Below are positions 23,560-31,129 of a DNA stretch of 31,129 nucleotides, piece by piece (position 1 is the stretch's first letter; the number at the start of each line of letters is the position of its first letter). The stretch comes from Yinghuangia elevatio. GTDB taxonomy: Bacteria; Actinomycetota; Actinomycetes; Streptomycetales; Streptomycetaceae. The position numbers were made by a program, and so were the translations under genes. The notes beneath the pieces are model-generated. The model saw only the letters and a program-made list of their open reading frames with translations. It had not been told where the DNA came from and did not search any database. The stretch covers positions 1 to 31,129 of the forward strand of contig NZ_JBEZFP010000114.1 in NCBI RefSeq assembly GCF_040649515.1, written 5' to 3'.

Positions 23560-24138
23560 TTATGAGCTTGGTGCCAGGACGGCGGCTCGCAGGATGGGGT
23601 CCGCGCGCAGCCGCAGGCGGATCTGGCGTAGATGGACCCGTACCGTGCTGCGTGCCATGGACAGTTCGGTGGCGATGGCGTTGTTGTCCACTCCGGTGGC
23701 GTGCCGCCAGGCGACCTCACGCATCCGAGGCGGCAGGCGCCGCAGTGCGTGCAGCAACGCGGTGTGGGTCACCGACCGCACCACGATGTCCGCGGCGTCG
23801 TCTTCGACATCGGAGGTGTCGAGCAGTTCGCCGGTGGCCACCTCGTGTCGGAAGCGACCCGAGGTGAATTCATCGGTCACCAGGTTGCGCGCGATGGTCA
23901 CCAGCCACGCACCGAAGTCGCGTCCTTCCCACGTGAACGTGCTGATGCCACGCAGCGCGCGCAGGAACGTCTCGCTGGTGAGGTCCTCGGCGGTCTCCCG
24001 TCGGCCGACCCGGTAGTAGACGTAGCGGTACACCGTTTCGACGTAGGTGTTGTACAGCTCGGCGAACGACTCGCTGTCGCCGGCCTGTGCCTGGTGAACG
24101 AGTGTCATGACGCGGCTGGGAGGTGGGGTGGCCATCAT
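23560..24138 (-). CDS. ECF-type RNA polymerase sigma factor
   Basis: A 192-residue sigma-70 family ECF factor. Region 2 spans about 22-90 (SFAELYNTYVETVYRYVYYR, AEDLTSETFLRALRG, FGAWLVTIARNLVTDE). Region 4 spans about 126-180 (LRRLPPRMREVAWRHATGVD, NAIATELSMARSTVRVHLRQ). Start at ATG 24136-24138, which overlaps the upstream stop as ATGA; a second ATG follows directly. It is a close paralogue of the truncated gene at the left edge (TVYRYVYY against TVYRYIYY). The coupled small membrane protein upstream may be its regulator, although it has no zinc anti-sigma motif. Confidence 0.88.
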   Translation of the reverse strand: MMATPPPSRVMTLVHQAQAGDSESFAELYNTYVETVYRYVYYRVGRRETAEDLTSETFLRALRGISTFTWEGRDFGAWLVTIARNLVTDEFTSGRFRHEVATGELLDTSDVEDDAADIVVRSVTHTALLHALRRLPPRMREVAWRHATGVDNNAIATELSMARSTVRVHLRQIRLRLRADPILRAAVLAPSS

Positions 24139-24326
24139 GCCGTGCCGTCGGCATTGCGCGGCGGGAGGTAGAGCGCCCAGAGGGCGACGAGGCCGCCGAA
24201 GCAGCCGATGCCGCCGGCGGCGCGGTCCAGCGCGGTGGGGTAGGCCGCGAGCAGTACCACGATGATCAGGATGACCACCGTGACTACCACCGGAGGCCGG
24301 CCACCCCGCAGACGCGACTTGCGCAC
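24135..24326 (-). CDS. Small two-helix membrane protein
   Basis: About 63 residues: a basic start (VRKSRLRGGRPP) and two hydrophobic helices (VVVTVVILIIVVLLAAYP and IGCFGGLVALWALYL), ending RNADGTA. The stop overlaps the sigma factor start as ATGA. The GTG at 24324-24326 lacks a clear ribosome site, so the start is uncertain; the frame is open further upstream. Probably an inner-membrane partner or sensor for the sigma factor, by context only. Confidence 0.6.
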   Translation of the reverse strand: MRKSRLRGGRPPVVVTVVILIIVVLLAAYPTALDRAAGGIGCFGGLVALWALYLPPRNADGTA

Positions 24327-24713
24327 GGGGGAGACGAGGCATAAGGAACGGGATGGCCACCGTCGAAAGTAGCGGCGCGGCAGGGAACGGGACACGAGAA
24401 CCTCCACGTCCGAGAGGGCTCTCCGCCGTGCTCCGACCAAGGACTGCGTCGGGAGCCCCGCCAAATAGACACTCCAAAGTGTGGGGTGTGTCACATCGAA
24501 TGGTCCACGAGCTCCGCGCCTTTTCGTGCGTGAGAAACACGACGCCGAAATCGCTAAACGCTGCGGCACGCCTCGCCGTTGGAACATTCGAAGGCGTGCC
24601 CGCGCGCCCGCCTTCCCACGGACGAGGGGTTTCTCCGCGTCCGAGAAGGGCCCGTCGTCCGCTCCGGCCAAGAGACTGAGGCGGCGGGCCCTCGCACGAT
24701 GTCCCACGTGACC
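24327..24713. other. Stretch upstream of sigma operon
   Basis: About 390 bases with no supported gene; open frames are low-complexity shadows. It includes a less GC-rich patch at about 24465-24545 (with CACTCCAAAGTGTGGGGTG) that may hold the promoter of the sigma operon. Confidence 0.4.
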
Positions 24714-25388
24714 TCAGTTGGCGTGCTCGACGAAGAGCGGTGAGGCGACCACAAGTTTGCGGGGGCTGAACCTCGCCGGGTGATCTCCCAAGAAGATCCG
24801 ATCGGCGCAGGCGAAGCTGTCGACTACCTGTGCGTAGCCAGCCATTCGTGGGTAGCTGGGAACATCCATATGGATGCGTTCGGCCATGCTCACTGCACCG
24901 TCCCGAAAGTTGCTCGGGAGGGGGTGGCCGTCCGCCGTCGCGACCGTCTTGATCATGCTGATGAGGCTTTCGGTATAGGAGTCCAGGTCCTCAACGCCGA
25001 CGACCGCCTCGTCTCGGGGCGGTGATACTCGGTGCCGAGGGGACCCGAAGAGCAATAGGGCCACGTCGACGGGGTGATCCGGGGAGGGCCCGAGGAACAG
25101 CATGCGATGGGGTGGGCTGGAGACCAGGGCCATTGCAAGGTGGGCATTGAAGGTGACCCAATCGCCCGCACAGACTGAACGTTCGTCGAAGGGCTTAGCG
25201 ACGCGGTCAAGGTGCCGACTGATCTTGGTGATCTTGGCGGCAGCGCCTTCTGGTGCGCGCTCGGCGGTAACACTCAACTTGCCTGGGCCGATGGAAAGTT
25301 CACCGCTCGTGGTGCGGCGAAACCGGCGAGGCTTCCTGTCCACGAACTGTGCGGCTTTTGCTTCCGAGAAATACACAACTTGCCGCAT
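24714..25388 (-). CDS. DUF7019-like actinobacterial protein
   Basis: A 224-residue protein beginning MRQVVYFSEAKAAQFVDRKP, then GELSIGPGKLSVTAERAP, ITKISRHLD, DWVTFNAHLAMALVSSPPHR and DVALLLFGSPRHRVSPP. The YFSxAK start and the order of segments resemble the DUF7019/SAVMC3-type family of Streptomyces, whose function is unknown. The C-terminal part has YAQVVDSFACADRIFLGDHP. I chose ATG 25386-25388 with a GTGGGG upstream; an earlier GTG is possible. It is a single gene. Confidence 0.65.
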   Translation of the reverse strand: MRQVVYFSEAKAAQFVDRKPRRFRRTTSGELSIGPGKLSVTAERAPEGAAAKITKISRHLDRVAKPFDERSVCAGDWVTFNAHLAMALVSSPPHRMLFLGPSPDHPVDVALLLFGSPRHRVSPPRDEAVVGVEDLDSYTESLISMIKTVATADGHPLPSNFRDGAVSMAERIHMDVPSYPRMAGYAQVVDSFACADRIFLGDHPARFSPRKLVVASPLFVEHAN

Positions 25389-25685
25389 TGCTACCCCACT
25401 CACCCGTGATCGGCGACTTGCAGAGGACCCTCCAAGCTTCGTGTAGTGGCAGCTCCCTCGTCGATGCCGATGCGCTCCTACGGGCGTGCCGAACGCCGTG
25501 CGTGCCCCCGCCACCTTGGTCTCCCCGTCTCAGCCGGGTGCAGTTCTACGGAGCGCGATTCTCTGACACAACGTTCGCCATCACTGCCGAGTGCTGGCAG
25601 GCCCCACGCCAGACGGGTCACCACTGTTCCCCTGCCCAGTCCCGGATGACTTCGCGCAGGAGGCGCTCGGCTTCGGCTGATTCAT
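25389..25685. other. Gap upstream of DUF7019-like gene
   Basis: About 300 bases with no convincing gene. A 28-codon minus-strand frame (25618-25704, LYESAEAERLLREVIRDWAG near its end) is protein-like but overlaps the terminator of the gene upstream. Confidence 0.4.
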
Positions 25686-25719
25686 ACAGCGGGGCCGGAC
25701 GCACTGCCGGCCCCGCTGT
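25686..25719. terminator. Hairpin after small membrane gene
   Basis: CAGCGGGGCCGG (25687-25698) pairs with CCGGCCCCGCTG (25707-25718), plus A-T at the foot, with an 8-base loop, seven bases past the stop of the minus-strand gene. Confidence 0.85.
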
Positions 25720-25725
25720 CCGGTG

Positions 25726-25926
25726 TCAGCGCGACTGGATCCAGAGGCCGCCGCACGCGACGATGGCGGCGCCGGTCGCGGTTGCGGCGCCGCGGATCAG
25801 GTGCAGGCCGGCCTCGTTACGGATCCGTCGAACGCGCTTGGCCCAGCGGGTCCTGGATGCCTTGCCATCCGCTGTTGGGAGGGGTTCCGGTGCCGGGCTG
25901 CGGCCCGTACGCTCGGGCTTGGACAT
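25726..25926 (-). CDS. Small single-pass membrane protein, 66 aa
   Basis: The ATG follows GGAGAA by a few bases. A basic soluble part (MSKPERTGRSPAPEPLPTAD, SRTRWAKRVRRIRNEAGLHL) is followed by one membrane helix (GAATATGAAIVACGGLWIQ) at the very C-terminus, a tail-anchor-like layout. A terminator follows directly. No family recognised; codon use is host-like. Confidence 0.7.
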   Translation of the reverse strand: MSKPERTGRSPAPEPLPTADGKASRTRWAKRVRRIRNEAGLHLIRGAATATGAAIVACGGLWIQSR

Positions 25927-26280
25927 GGGCTTCTCCTTCGTCGGGGATGTTCGGTCTTCTGCAGACGGCTCCCTGCGCACCAGGGGGCCGTCGCCGTTTC
26001 GGGCGACAGCGTGCCGTGTTCACCCATTGAGAATTTCGGTGTCTCACCGGGTGAACGAGCACCAACGAAAGCACCTCGAAACCCGCTCTGACCAGCGGAA
26101 ACAGTGGATTGTCGAAAGAAGTCCATCTGTGTCCGCGAGACGCTGACTAGGTTCTACTCAGGTCCTTGCAGGTCTTTGTGACATCAATACGCGTACATCC
26201 CGGGGCTACTTGGGGTGTCATGCCGAGGTTTCCTGAGGAACCGTGCGTCTAACTGGGGTGAAGCGTGCCAGAGTTGGCGG
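25927..26280. other. Divergent intergenic region
   Basis: About 350 bases between divergent genes. It is among the least GC-rich parts of the window (for example GACATCAATACGCGTAC near 26180), so it probably holds both promoters. No operator or gene can be assigned. Confidence 0.5.
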
Positions 26281-26805
26281 ATGCCCCAGATGCTGCGGAT
26301 GCCCAGCACCGTCGACCTGCCCGACGGGACCAGACGCGAGTTCGTCACTGAGCTGTTCATCCACTTCAAGGAAGCGGGACGTCCCACGCCCGCACGCATC
26401 GCAGCGACGACCGTTTCCATGCGGGACCCGCTTCCAGTGAGCCGGGAAACCATCCGCCGACTCCTCAAGGGAGAGACGGTCAGCACATGGGAGAGAGTCG
26501 ACGCGGTCCTGCGTGCCCTGTGCGAGATTGGCGGCTTGGACCCTGACCGCAGACGCTGGGAGGAATCCCGTTACGACGATGACGATCCGACCACGTGCAG
26601 GCAGCGCCTGCGCCAGTTGCTGAACAACGACATCGACGGAGTCGAACCGAAAAACGTCCCGGCTCCCATCCCGCCCGCGCGACCCAGCTCGGGGTGGGGC
26701 CGCCCTCCGACGCAACCGCCTCAGGATGATCCATGGGCGACCGCGCCCAAGCCGTACGCGACGTCTCCAACCCAGGCTGCCTACACCGACGAACCGCCCT
26801 TCTAA
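26281..26805 (+). CDS. Actinobacterial HTH regulator-like protein
   Basis: A 174-residue protein. An N-terminal helix-turn-helix-type domain (about 10-95) has the pattern VTELFIHFKEAGRPTPARIA, then PVSRETIRRLLKGETVSTWE and ERVDAVLRALCEIG. It matches a Streptomyces family in which the HTH precedes a variable region. Here that region is acidic and then Pro-rich (PAPIPPARPSSGWGRPPTQP). Several ATGs lie close together (26281, 26290, 26299); I chose the first. It precedes a small Gln/Ala-rich protein and a DUF6082-like membrane protein and may regulate them. Confidence 0.72.
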   Translation: MPQMLRMPSTVDLPDGTRREFVTELFIHFKEAGRPTPARIAATTVSMRDPLPVSRETIRRLLKGETVSTWERVDAVLRALCEIGGLDPDRRRWEESRYDDDDPTTCRQRLRQLLNNDIDGVEPKNVPAPIPPARPSSGWGRPPTQPPQDDPWATAPKPYATSPTQAAYTDEPPF

Positions 26806-26841
26806 CGCCTTGGCGCGGCAGCAGTCCCGGTCCTGGAAAAG

Positions 26842-27027
26842 GTGACCTCCTTCGTACCCCTCATCACCCGCATGGGTACACAAGCCTTGGCGGCGTACGC
26901 CGACCAACAGCAGGCAGCAGCGCAACAGGCAGCGCAACCCGCACCGGCTCCGACAACCTCGCCGCCGATACAGGCGCCACCCTCAGTAGCCGAAGCGACG
27001 GGGACTGCGGGACAGGGAGGTGTGTAG
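26842..27027 (+). CDS. Small Gln/Ala/Pro-rich protein
   Basis: About 61 residues from a GTG: MTSFVPLITRMGTQALAAYA, then QQQAAAQQAAQPAPAPTTSP and a GQGGV end. One short amphipathic helix and a low-complexity tail. The ribosome site (GGAAAAG) is very close to the GTG, so the start may differ. It lies 36 bases after the HTH gene and is probably in its operon. Function unknown. Confidence 0.5.
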   Translation: MTSFVPLITRMGTQALAAYADQQQAAAQQAAQPAPAPTTSPPIQAPPSVAEATGTAGQGGV

Positions 27028-27179
27028 ACGTGCAGGCGGAGTCCTTCGCAGGCCGGGTCATTGCTGTGATGTCACGCCGCGCTCCTGCGTTCCAACATTC
27101 GGCCTCTACGTTGGAAGGCCGACCATTGTCTTCTCGGGTCCAAGCGCTGCTGGGGCCAAGCAGCAAAGGAGCCACCCAC

Positions 27180-28019
27180 GTGGGCGCCTCGGCGGCAGTG
27201 GGCGCGAACGATGCCAACAAGCCCAGATCACGCAGTGGCGTGATCTGGGGTGGCAAGTCTGCCGGGAGCTCTAGGCCGTCCACGGCTGGCTCCGCCACGC
27301 TCACAGCTGACGACTTGAGCTGGTTCGCGCCTGGAGTCCGTCACCACGCTGGTGTCCTTGCTCGGTCCGGCGCACTGGGTGTCGTTGCCACCTTGGCCGT
27401 TGCTCTCGGACTGGCCTTCTTTGCCGGCACGACCATCCAGAGGTTTTCCGGCGCTGTTGCCTGGACCACGTCCGGGGCCTTGCTGGCCCTCACGGCGCTT
27501 GTCGTGACCGCCTGGACTCAGCAGCGTGAACTCAGAATCCAACGGAAACACGCACGACGCACCGCCGACGCCGCCGTCCAAGCCAACCATCTGGAACTTC
27601 TGAAACTGAGCCTGGCGGATCCCGAACTAGCAGCGGTTTGGCCTAGTTTCGCCGGGAACCCACCGAAGGCTCAGGAGCGACGATATCTATACGCCAACAT
27701 GATCATCACGCATGTTTCGTACGCCTACCTCTCCGGTGAAGCCTCGGAGGAGGAGATCCGTGCCGAGCTCAACTATTTGTTCCGCAGCCCGGTGCTGTCT
27801 GACTTCTGGGATCTCAGCCGACCCTTCCGGCTCACGACACCCCCGGACGCGCCGCACCAGCCCTTCTACGAGATCGCCGACGAGGAGTGGCAGCGCGCGC
27901 GGGCGATGTCAGATGAGCATCGGCCTGTGCCGGAGGAACCCCGGAGTAGGGCACTCGAGGAATACCGAAGGAGGGCAGCCGCCAAACTGCCGCGCCCCCT
28001 TCCGGATGCTCCTGTCTAG
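27180..28019 (+). CDS. DUF6082-like membrane protein
   Basis: The GTG at 27180-27182 has AAAGGAG eight bases upstream; the frame is open earlier. Two membrane helices (about 65-110: GALGVVATLAVALGLAFFAG and SGALLALTALVVTAW) precede a helical cytoplasmic domain with the DUF6082 pattern: NHLELLKLSLADPELAAVWP, RRYLYANMIITHVSYAYL, EEIRAELNYLFRSPVLSDFW. Family function is unknown. A perfect 12-bp hairpin (27222-27249) lies inside the early coding region, so translation may begin later. The stop shares the palindrome CTAG with the stop of the converging helicase gene. Confidence 0.72.
   Translation: MGASAAVGANDANKPRSRSGVIWGGKSAGSSRPSTAGSATLTADDLSWFAPGVRHHAGVLARSGALGVVATLAVALGLAFFAGTTIQRFSGAVAWTTSGALLALTALVVTAWTQQRELRIQRKHARRTADAAVQANHLELLKLSLADPELAAVWPSFAGNPPKAQERRYLYANMIITHVSYAYLSGEASEEEIRAELNYLFRSPVLSDFWDLSRPFRLTTPPDAPHQPFYEIADEEWQRARAMSDEHRPVPEEPRSRALEEYRRRAAAKLPRPLPDAPV
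27222..27249. terminator. Hairpin in the early part of the DUF6082-like gene
   Basis: CCCAGATCACGC (27222-27233) and GCGTGATCTGGG (27238-27249) with a 4-base loop AGTG. It is stable enough to be an intrinsic terminator or attenuator, or to hide a ribosome site. Confidence 0.55.
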
Positions 28020-30448
28020 CGCCAGTCGAGGCCGATCTCGGCGAGTTGGTTGAGTTGGTCGTCGGTGAGTTTGGCGCGGCGGGTTTTGGTGTTGGAGAGC
28101 CACACGCCGAGCTTCACCTCGACCGGCTCGCCGCCGTCCTCGGGCGCCGCTTCCAGGGTCTCCACGTGGCCCCGGGGGACGGTCAGGGAGCCGCTTCGGG
28201 CCTGGTACTGCCGCAGGGCGGCGAGTCCCTTCTCGAAGGCGCTGGAGGGGCCTCCAGCGGCTTTCTGGGCGGCTTTCGGGGCCTTCCCGGCCTTGGGGGC
28301 TGCCTGGGGCTTCACGCCTAGCTCGGAGAGGCGTTCGCGCTGTCCGGCGGTCAGGCCGCGCCACACCACCGGTTGCTGCTGGCGTTCCAGCCAGCGGCCG
28401 ATGTCGTGTCCGTGGATGGTCACGCCGGGCACCAGTTGGTCCAACGTCGCGCCCGCGGTGAGGGTTTCGCGGACCCCGGCGTAGTGGCGTTGCCAGTCCA
28501 GCGGCCAGGCCGGGTTCCAGTCCGGGTCGATCGCCGCCAGGGCAGCGGCGCGTTCGGGGTGGCCGGCGAGGAACCCGGGGCGGCGCTGGTTGGACAGCCA
28601 CTGTCCGATGGGCAGGTCCAGGGCGGTGGCGGTGCGGGGGGCGGCGAGGGTGCCGTGGTCGGCGAAGTAGACTCGCGCGGCCGCCAGGCCCTCCTCCCAC
28701 GCCGCGTCCGCGTGGTCCCACACCATGCCCAGCCCTTCCAGGCGCTGGACCCGCAGCCCGGTCAGCGTGCCCGCCGCGTACGCGCGGCGCTGCTTGCTGA
28801 TCCAGTGCCCCAGCGGGTACGCCTTGCCCTCCGGGCCCTCCCGGTGATCGAACGGCACCCTCAGGTGCCCCTCCCGCAACCGGAATTTTCGTGACGCTGA
28901 GTAACCACGGGACCAGTCGGCGCGCTCGGTGTCGAAGATGTTGAAGCTGACCCACTCGGCGACCATCGCAGGATCACGTGGTGCGGCGAAGCGGAGCAGC
29001 ATTCGGCTTTCTGCGGCGCCTTCTTCGGGGTCCGGTCCGATTCCCTCGGCGGGTTCGATTCGGCGTGCCTGGGACTCCTGGGGGATCGCCAGCAGCTCCA
29101 CGGCCTCCTCGTCGTGGGCCCGCAGAGCCTGGAGGACTTTTACCAGCGGGCGGTAGGAGCCGGAGACGAACATGTCCTCCGGAACCTCGTCGGTACCCAG
29201 GAATACCGGCACGATAAGGGACGCCAATTTCCCCTGTCCGGGCTTTTGCCGCAAAGCGCGGCCGATGGCCTGGACGATGTCGTGCGGGGCGCCCTTGGGG
29301 TCCAGGAGCGCCACGGAGTCGACCGCGCGGATGTCGATGCCCTCGCCCAGCACCTTGCAGTTGCTCAAGCTGGCGAACCCGGCCCGCCGGCCGAACTCCG
29401 CCAGGATCTTCGCCCGGTGGTCGGACGCGTGCTCACCCTGCAGCCAGTTCGCCCAGATCCGCGACGGGTACGTCTCCGGGTCCGCGTCGTTCAGCCGCCG
29501 CGCTACGGCAGGCAGGCCCTTGCTGTAGGCCTCGGCCTCTATGGTCCGGTGGTGGAAGGTGATCATCGTCTGCAGGTTGTGCTCCGCCGCGGTGCGCAGC
29601 ATCGCCGCCTGGAGGGCGCCGAGCCGCTGCCCGCGCACCTCCTCCTCCAGGCGGCCCTGGCCGCGCAGCCGATCGGGGGTGACGACCGGGTCCGCGAGCT
29701 CCACCACGATGATCTGGTACCGCGCCAGCAGGCCCCGGGCGATGGCGTCCGCCAACGTGAGCTTGTAGACGACGGGGCCGAAGATGCCCTCGTCGTCCAT
29801 GGAGGCCGCCATCTCCTCCTTCAGCGGCTCACGCACGCCCTCGCGGACCTCCCGCAGCGGACGCTCCTCCCAAATGCGGGGGGTGGCGGTCATGTACAGC
29901 CGCCGCGTCGCCGGGATCGCGGCCTGGTCGTGCACGGCCGCCCACGCCTTACCAAGCGATCCACTGGTCCGGTGCGCCTCGTCGACGACCACCAGGTCCA
30001 GCGGGTCCAACTTCTGCCCGTACTCGCCCCGGTGGGCCTCCTCGAGCACGCCCAGCGAGGCGTACGTCGCGTAGATCGTCACCGGCCCCGACCCGTGCCA
30101 CAGCGCCAGCTGCACCGGGATGGTGGTGCACCGGACGTCCAGTGCGTCCAGCTCGGGGTCGTCCTGGAGCGAGCACACCGCCACCGAAGGCCCGGTGTGG
30201 CCGGCGTTCTGCCATGCCTTGATGGTCTGGGTGAGCAGGTCCAGGGTGGGGACCACGATCAGCACGCGCCCGTGGGGCACCAGCTGCCGCGCGGCGGTGG
30301 CGCCGATGACGGTCTTGCCGATGCCGCATGCGGCGTGTACCTGGGCGCGCAGGCCGCCTGCGGGGACGTGTTTCCCGGGTGGGATGTCGAGTCCCCGGAT
30401 AATCGCGTCGACGGCTTCTTTCTGGTGGTCCCGCAGCTTTAACGCCAT
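28016..30448 (-). CDS. Telomere-proximal SF2 helicase with helicase-associated domains
   Basis: An 810-residue DEAD/DEAH-type superfamily 2 helicase. Motif I is ACGIGKT at 40-46, motif II DEAH at 156-159, and motif III MTATP at 186-190. Motif VI QAIGRALRQKPGQGK lies near residue 400. The C-terminal 300 residues hold repeated helicase-associated (HA, PF03457) modules, recognisable from LGHWISKQRRAYAAG, IGQWLSNQRRPGFLAG, IGRWLERQQQPVVWRG and LGVWLSNTKTRRAKL. Location about 500 bases from the terminal palindromes and transcription away from them recall the terminal helicase genes of linear Streptomyces replicons; I do not assign ttrA. The start has AGGGA four bases upstream. A tail copy remains at 22354-22470. 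Confidence 0.9.
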   Translation of the reverse strand: MALKLRDHQKEAVDAIIRGLDIPPGKHVPAGGLRAQVHAACGIGKTVIGATAARQLVPHGRVLIVVPTLDLLTQTIKAWQNAGHTGPSVAVCSLQDDPELDALDVRCTTIPVQLALWHGSGPVTIYATYASLGVLEEAHRGEYGQKLDPLDLVVVDEAHRTSGSLGKAWAAVHDQAAIPATRRLYMTATPRIWEERPLREVREGVREPLKEEMAASMDDEGIFGPVVYKLTLADAIARGLLARYQIIVVELADPVVTPDRLRGQGRLEEEVRGQRLGALQAAMLRTAAEHNLQTMITFHHRTIEAEAYSKGLPAVARRLNDADPETYPSRIWANWLQGEHASDHRAKILAEFGRRAGFASLSNCKVLGEGIDIRAVDSVALLDPKGAPHDIVQAIGRALRQKPGQGKLASLIVPVFLGTDEVPEDMFVSGSYRPLVKVLQALRAHDEEAVELLAIPQESQARRIEPAEGIGPDPEEGAAESRMLLRFAAPRDPAMVAEWVSFNIFDTERADWSRGYSASRKFRLREGHLRVPFDHREGPEGKAYPLGHWISKQRRAYAAGTLTGLRVQRLEGLGMVWDHADAAWEEGLAAARVYFADHGTLAAPRTATALDLPIGQWLSNQRRPGFLAGHPERAAALAAIDPDWNPAWPLDWQRHYAGVRETLTAGATLDQLVPGVTIHGHDIGRWLERQQQPVVWRGLTAGQRERLSELGVKPQAAPKAGKAPKAAQKAAGGPSSAFEKGLAALRQYQARSGSLTVPRGHVETLEAAPEDGGEPVEVKLGVWLSNTKTRRAKLTDDQLNQLAEIGLDWR

Positions 30449-30958
30449 TTCCCTGTTTCTCCTTTCCCGGTTTCGCTTTCCGGGAATTCTGGTGAATTCA
30501 TGAATTTGATTGTCGGGTTTCCCCCGGTCTTGCTGGGCCTTGTTTCTCGGGTTCGTGTGTGCCCTGGGAGGGTGCGGGGAGGGGGTGTGTCGGTATGGCT
30601 GAGTCTACACAGTGCATCATGGTGATGCATCAGGCTTGCCGGAATCGGGTGATGGGGTTCCTTCGGGGGCGTGTTGTGCTTCCGTGTGGGGGTCTGTGGT
30701 GGTAGTCTGGTCGGGTTGGTTCGGGGTTCCGGTGGGGGTGTGTGATGGTGTGTCAGGCGGGCTCTCGGGGTGTCTTGCGGGGTGTGGGGCGGAGCGCAGC
30801 GGAGTCCCTGCTCTGCGGGGGCCGGCCCCACGGCACGGTGGGGCTGACGGTTCGTCAACTCCTAGGCAATACAGGGGAATAGCTGTCTCTAAACAGTGCA
30901 TCAGGTGGCGTGTCCCCGGGTGGCCGACCCCCTCCCGTCACCACCTCCTTGCTGCCCT
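30449..30958. other. Subtelomeric gene-free stretch with repeats
   Basis: About 510 bases between the helicase start and the telomere palindromes. It is G-rich on the plus strand. It contains a 16-bp repeat at 30604-30619 and 30888-30903 and an exact 15-bp repeat CGGAGCGCAGCGGAG at 30790-30804 and 31063-31077. No credible gene. Confidence 0.6.
30604..30629. promoter_or_regulatory. Candidate operator upstream of helicase
   Basis: Contains the inverted repeat TGCATCA-TGG-TGATGCA (30613-30629) and the direct repeat TCTACACAGTGCATCA. The latter recurs with one mismatch at 30888-30903. Lying 150 bases upstream of the helicase start, it may bind a repressor or a terminus-specific protein. Confidence 0.5.
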
Positions 30959-31129
30959 GAATTCCCGCTTGCGGGAATTCCTAAATTCCGCGCTTGCGCG
31001 GAATTGCCTGCCTTTTGAATTCCGCTTGCGGAATTCGAATTGCGCGCTTGCGCGCAATTGCCCGGAGCGCAGCGGAGGGCTTCGCCCTGCCTGCCGCGCC
31101 AGCGGCAGGGCACCCGCGGAGCGGGTGCC
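30959..31129. repeat. Telomere-like cluster of palindromes
   Basis: Seven palindromes in 171 bases: 30959-30980, 30984-31005, 31017-31036 and 31038-31059 (each with 9-10 bp arms and a TT centre inside GCTTGC), then 31076-31088, 31090-31109 and 31109-31129. The last ends exactly at the window edge, and its core contains CCCGCGGAGCGGG, the sequence I recall as the start of the archetypal Streptomyces telomere, although read on the opposite strand. Such clusters let the single-stranded 3' overhang fold during end patching with a terminal protein. Confidence 0.78.

Noticed and set aside
25618..25704. 28-codon minus-strand frame
   Set aside because: Protein-like end, but it overlaps a strong terminator and is very short; possibly the tail of a lost gene.
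28016..30448. Naming the helicase ttrA
   Set aside because: Position near a telomere fits, but I cannot align it to TtrA from memory, so no symbol is given.
30439..30858. 139-codon minus-strand frame upstream of helicase
   Set aside because: His/Pro/Thr-rich text from G-rich repeats, no family pattern, overlaps the helicase start and its candidate operator.

Overview
The window is GC-rich throughout, uses GTG starts often, and has short coupled genes with Actinobacteria-type products. It looks like a Streptomyces or close relative. A two-gene partition system lies near the left, and the last 170 bases are a dense run of palindromes like a Streptomyces telomere. I therefore read it as the right-hand part of a linear plasmid, or possibly a chromosome arm, with the replicon end at or very near base 31129.

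Left part (1-8.2 kb): two coupled ECF sigma factors on the minus strand, the second cut by the window edge. They are followed by parB-parA with three identical 16-bp palindromes (CTTTACCGCGGTAAAG) that I take as the plasmid's own parS sites; one lies inside parB. Next is a coupled pair of a small membrane protein and an LPO_1073/Vpar_1526-like protein sharing a GD-x-STNIQ motif, then four small or medium hypothetical genes.

Middle part (8.2-16.6 kb): a replication-relaxation family protein with a C-terminal zinc ribbon follows a gene-free, repeat-bearing stretch. A winged-helix regulator is divergent from a tight three-gene operon: a helical protein, an AAA_28/NadR-like P-loop protein with an altered Walker A, and a class I aminoacyl-tRNA-synthetase-like domain with a zinc site fused to an ASCH domain. 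This operon is my main candidate for an undescribed system. A frameshifted SMI1/KNR4 (SUKH) gene and an intact SUKH-4 gene come next.

Right-middle part (16.4-23.6 kb) is a patchwork. It has a 3'-end remnant of a second replication-relaxation gene, two copies of a stem-closed repeat, several small actinobacterial genes, a MerR-like gene divergent from a decayed gene across a perfect palindrome, a proline/asparagine-rich 51-residue peptide coupled to an isoaspartyl-methyltransferase-like enzyme, a coiled-coil membrane protein, and a 3'-end remnant of the terminal helicase gene.

Right part (23.6-31.1 kb): a third ECF sigma factor coupled to a small membrane protein, a DUF7019-like gene, a small membrane protein, an HTH regulator, a DUF6082-like membrane protein, and a large SF2 helicase with repeated helicase-associated domains whose promoter faces the telomere. 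All functions are read from sequence and memory of protein families; no database search was run. The start of several small genes is uncertain, and many stretches with open frames are shadows typical of high-GC DNA.
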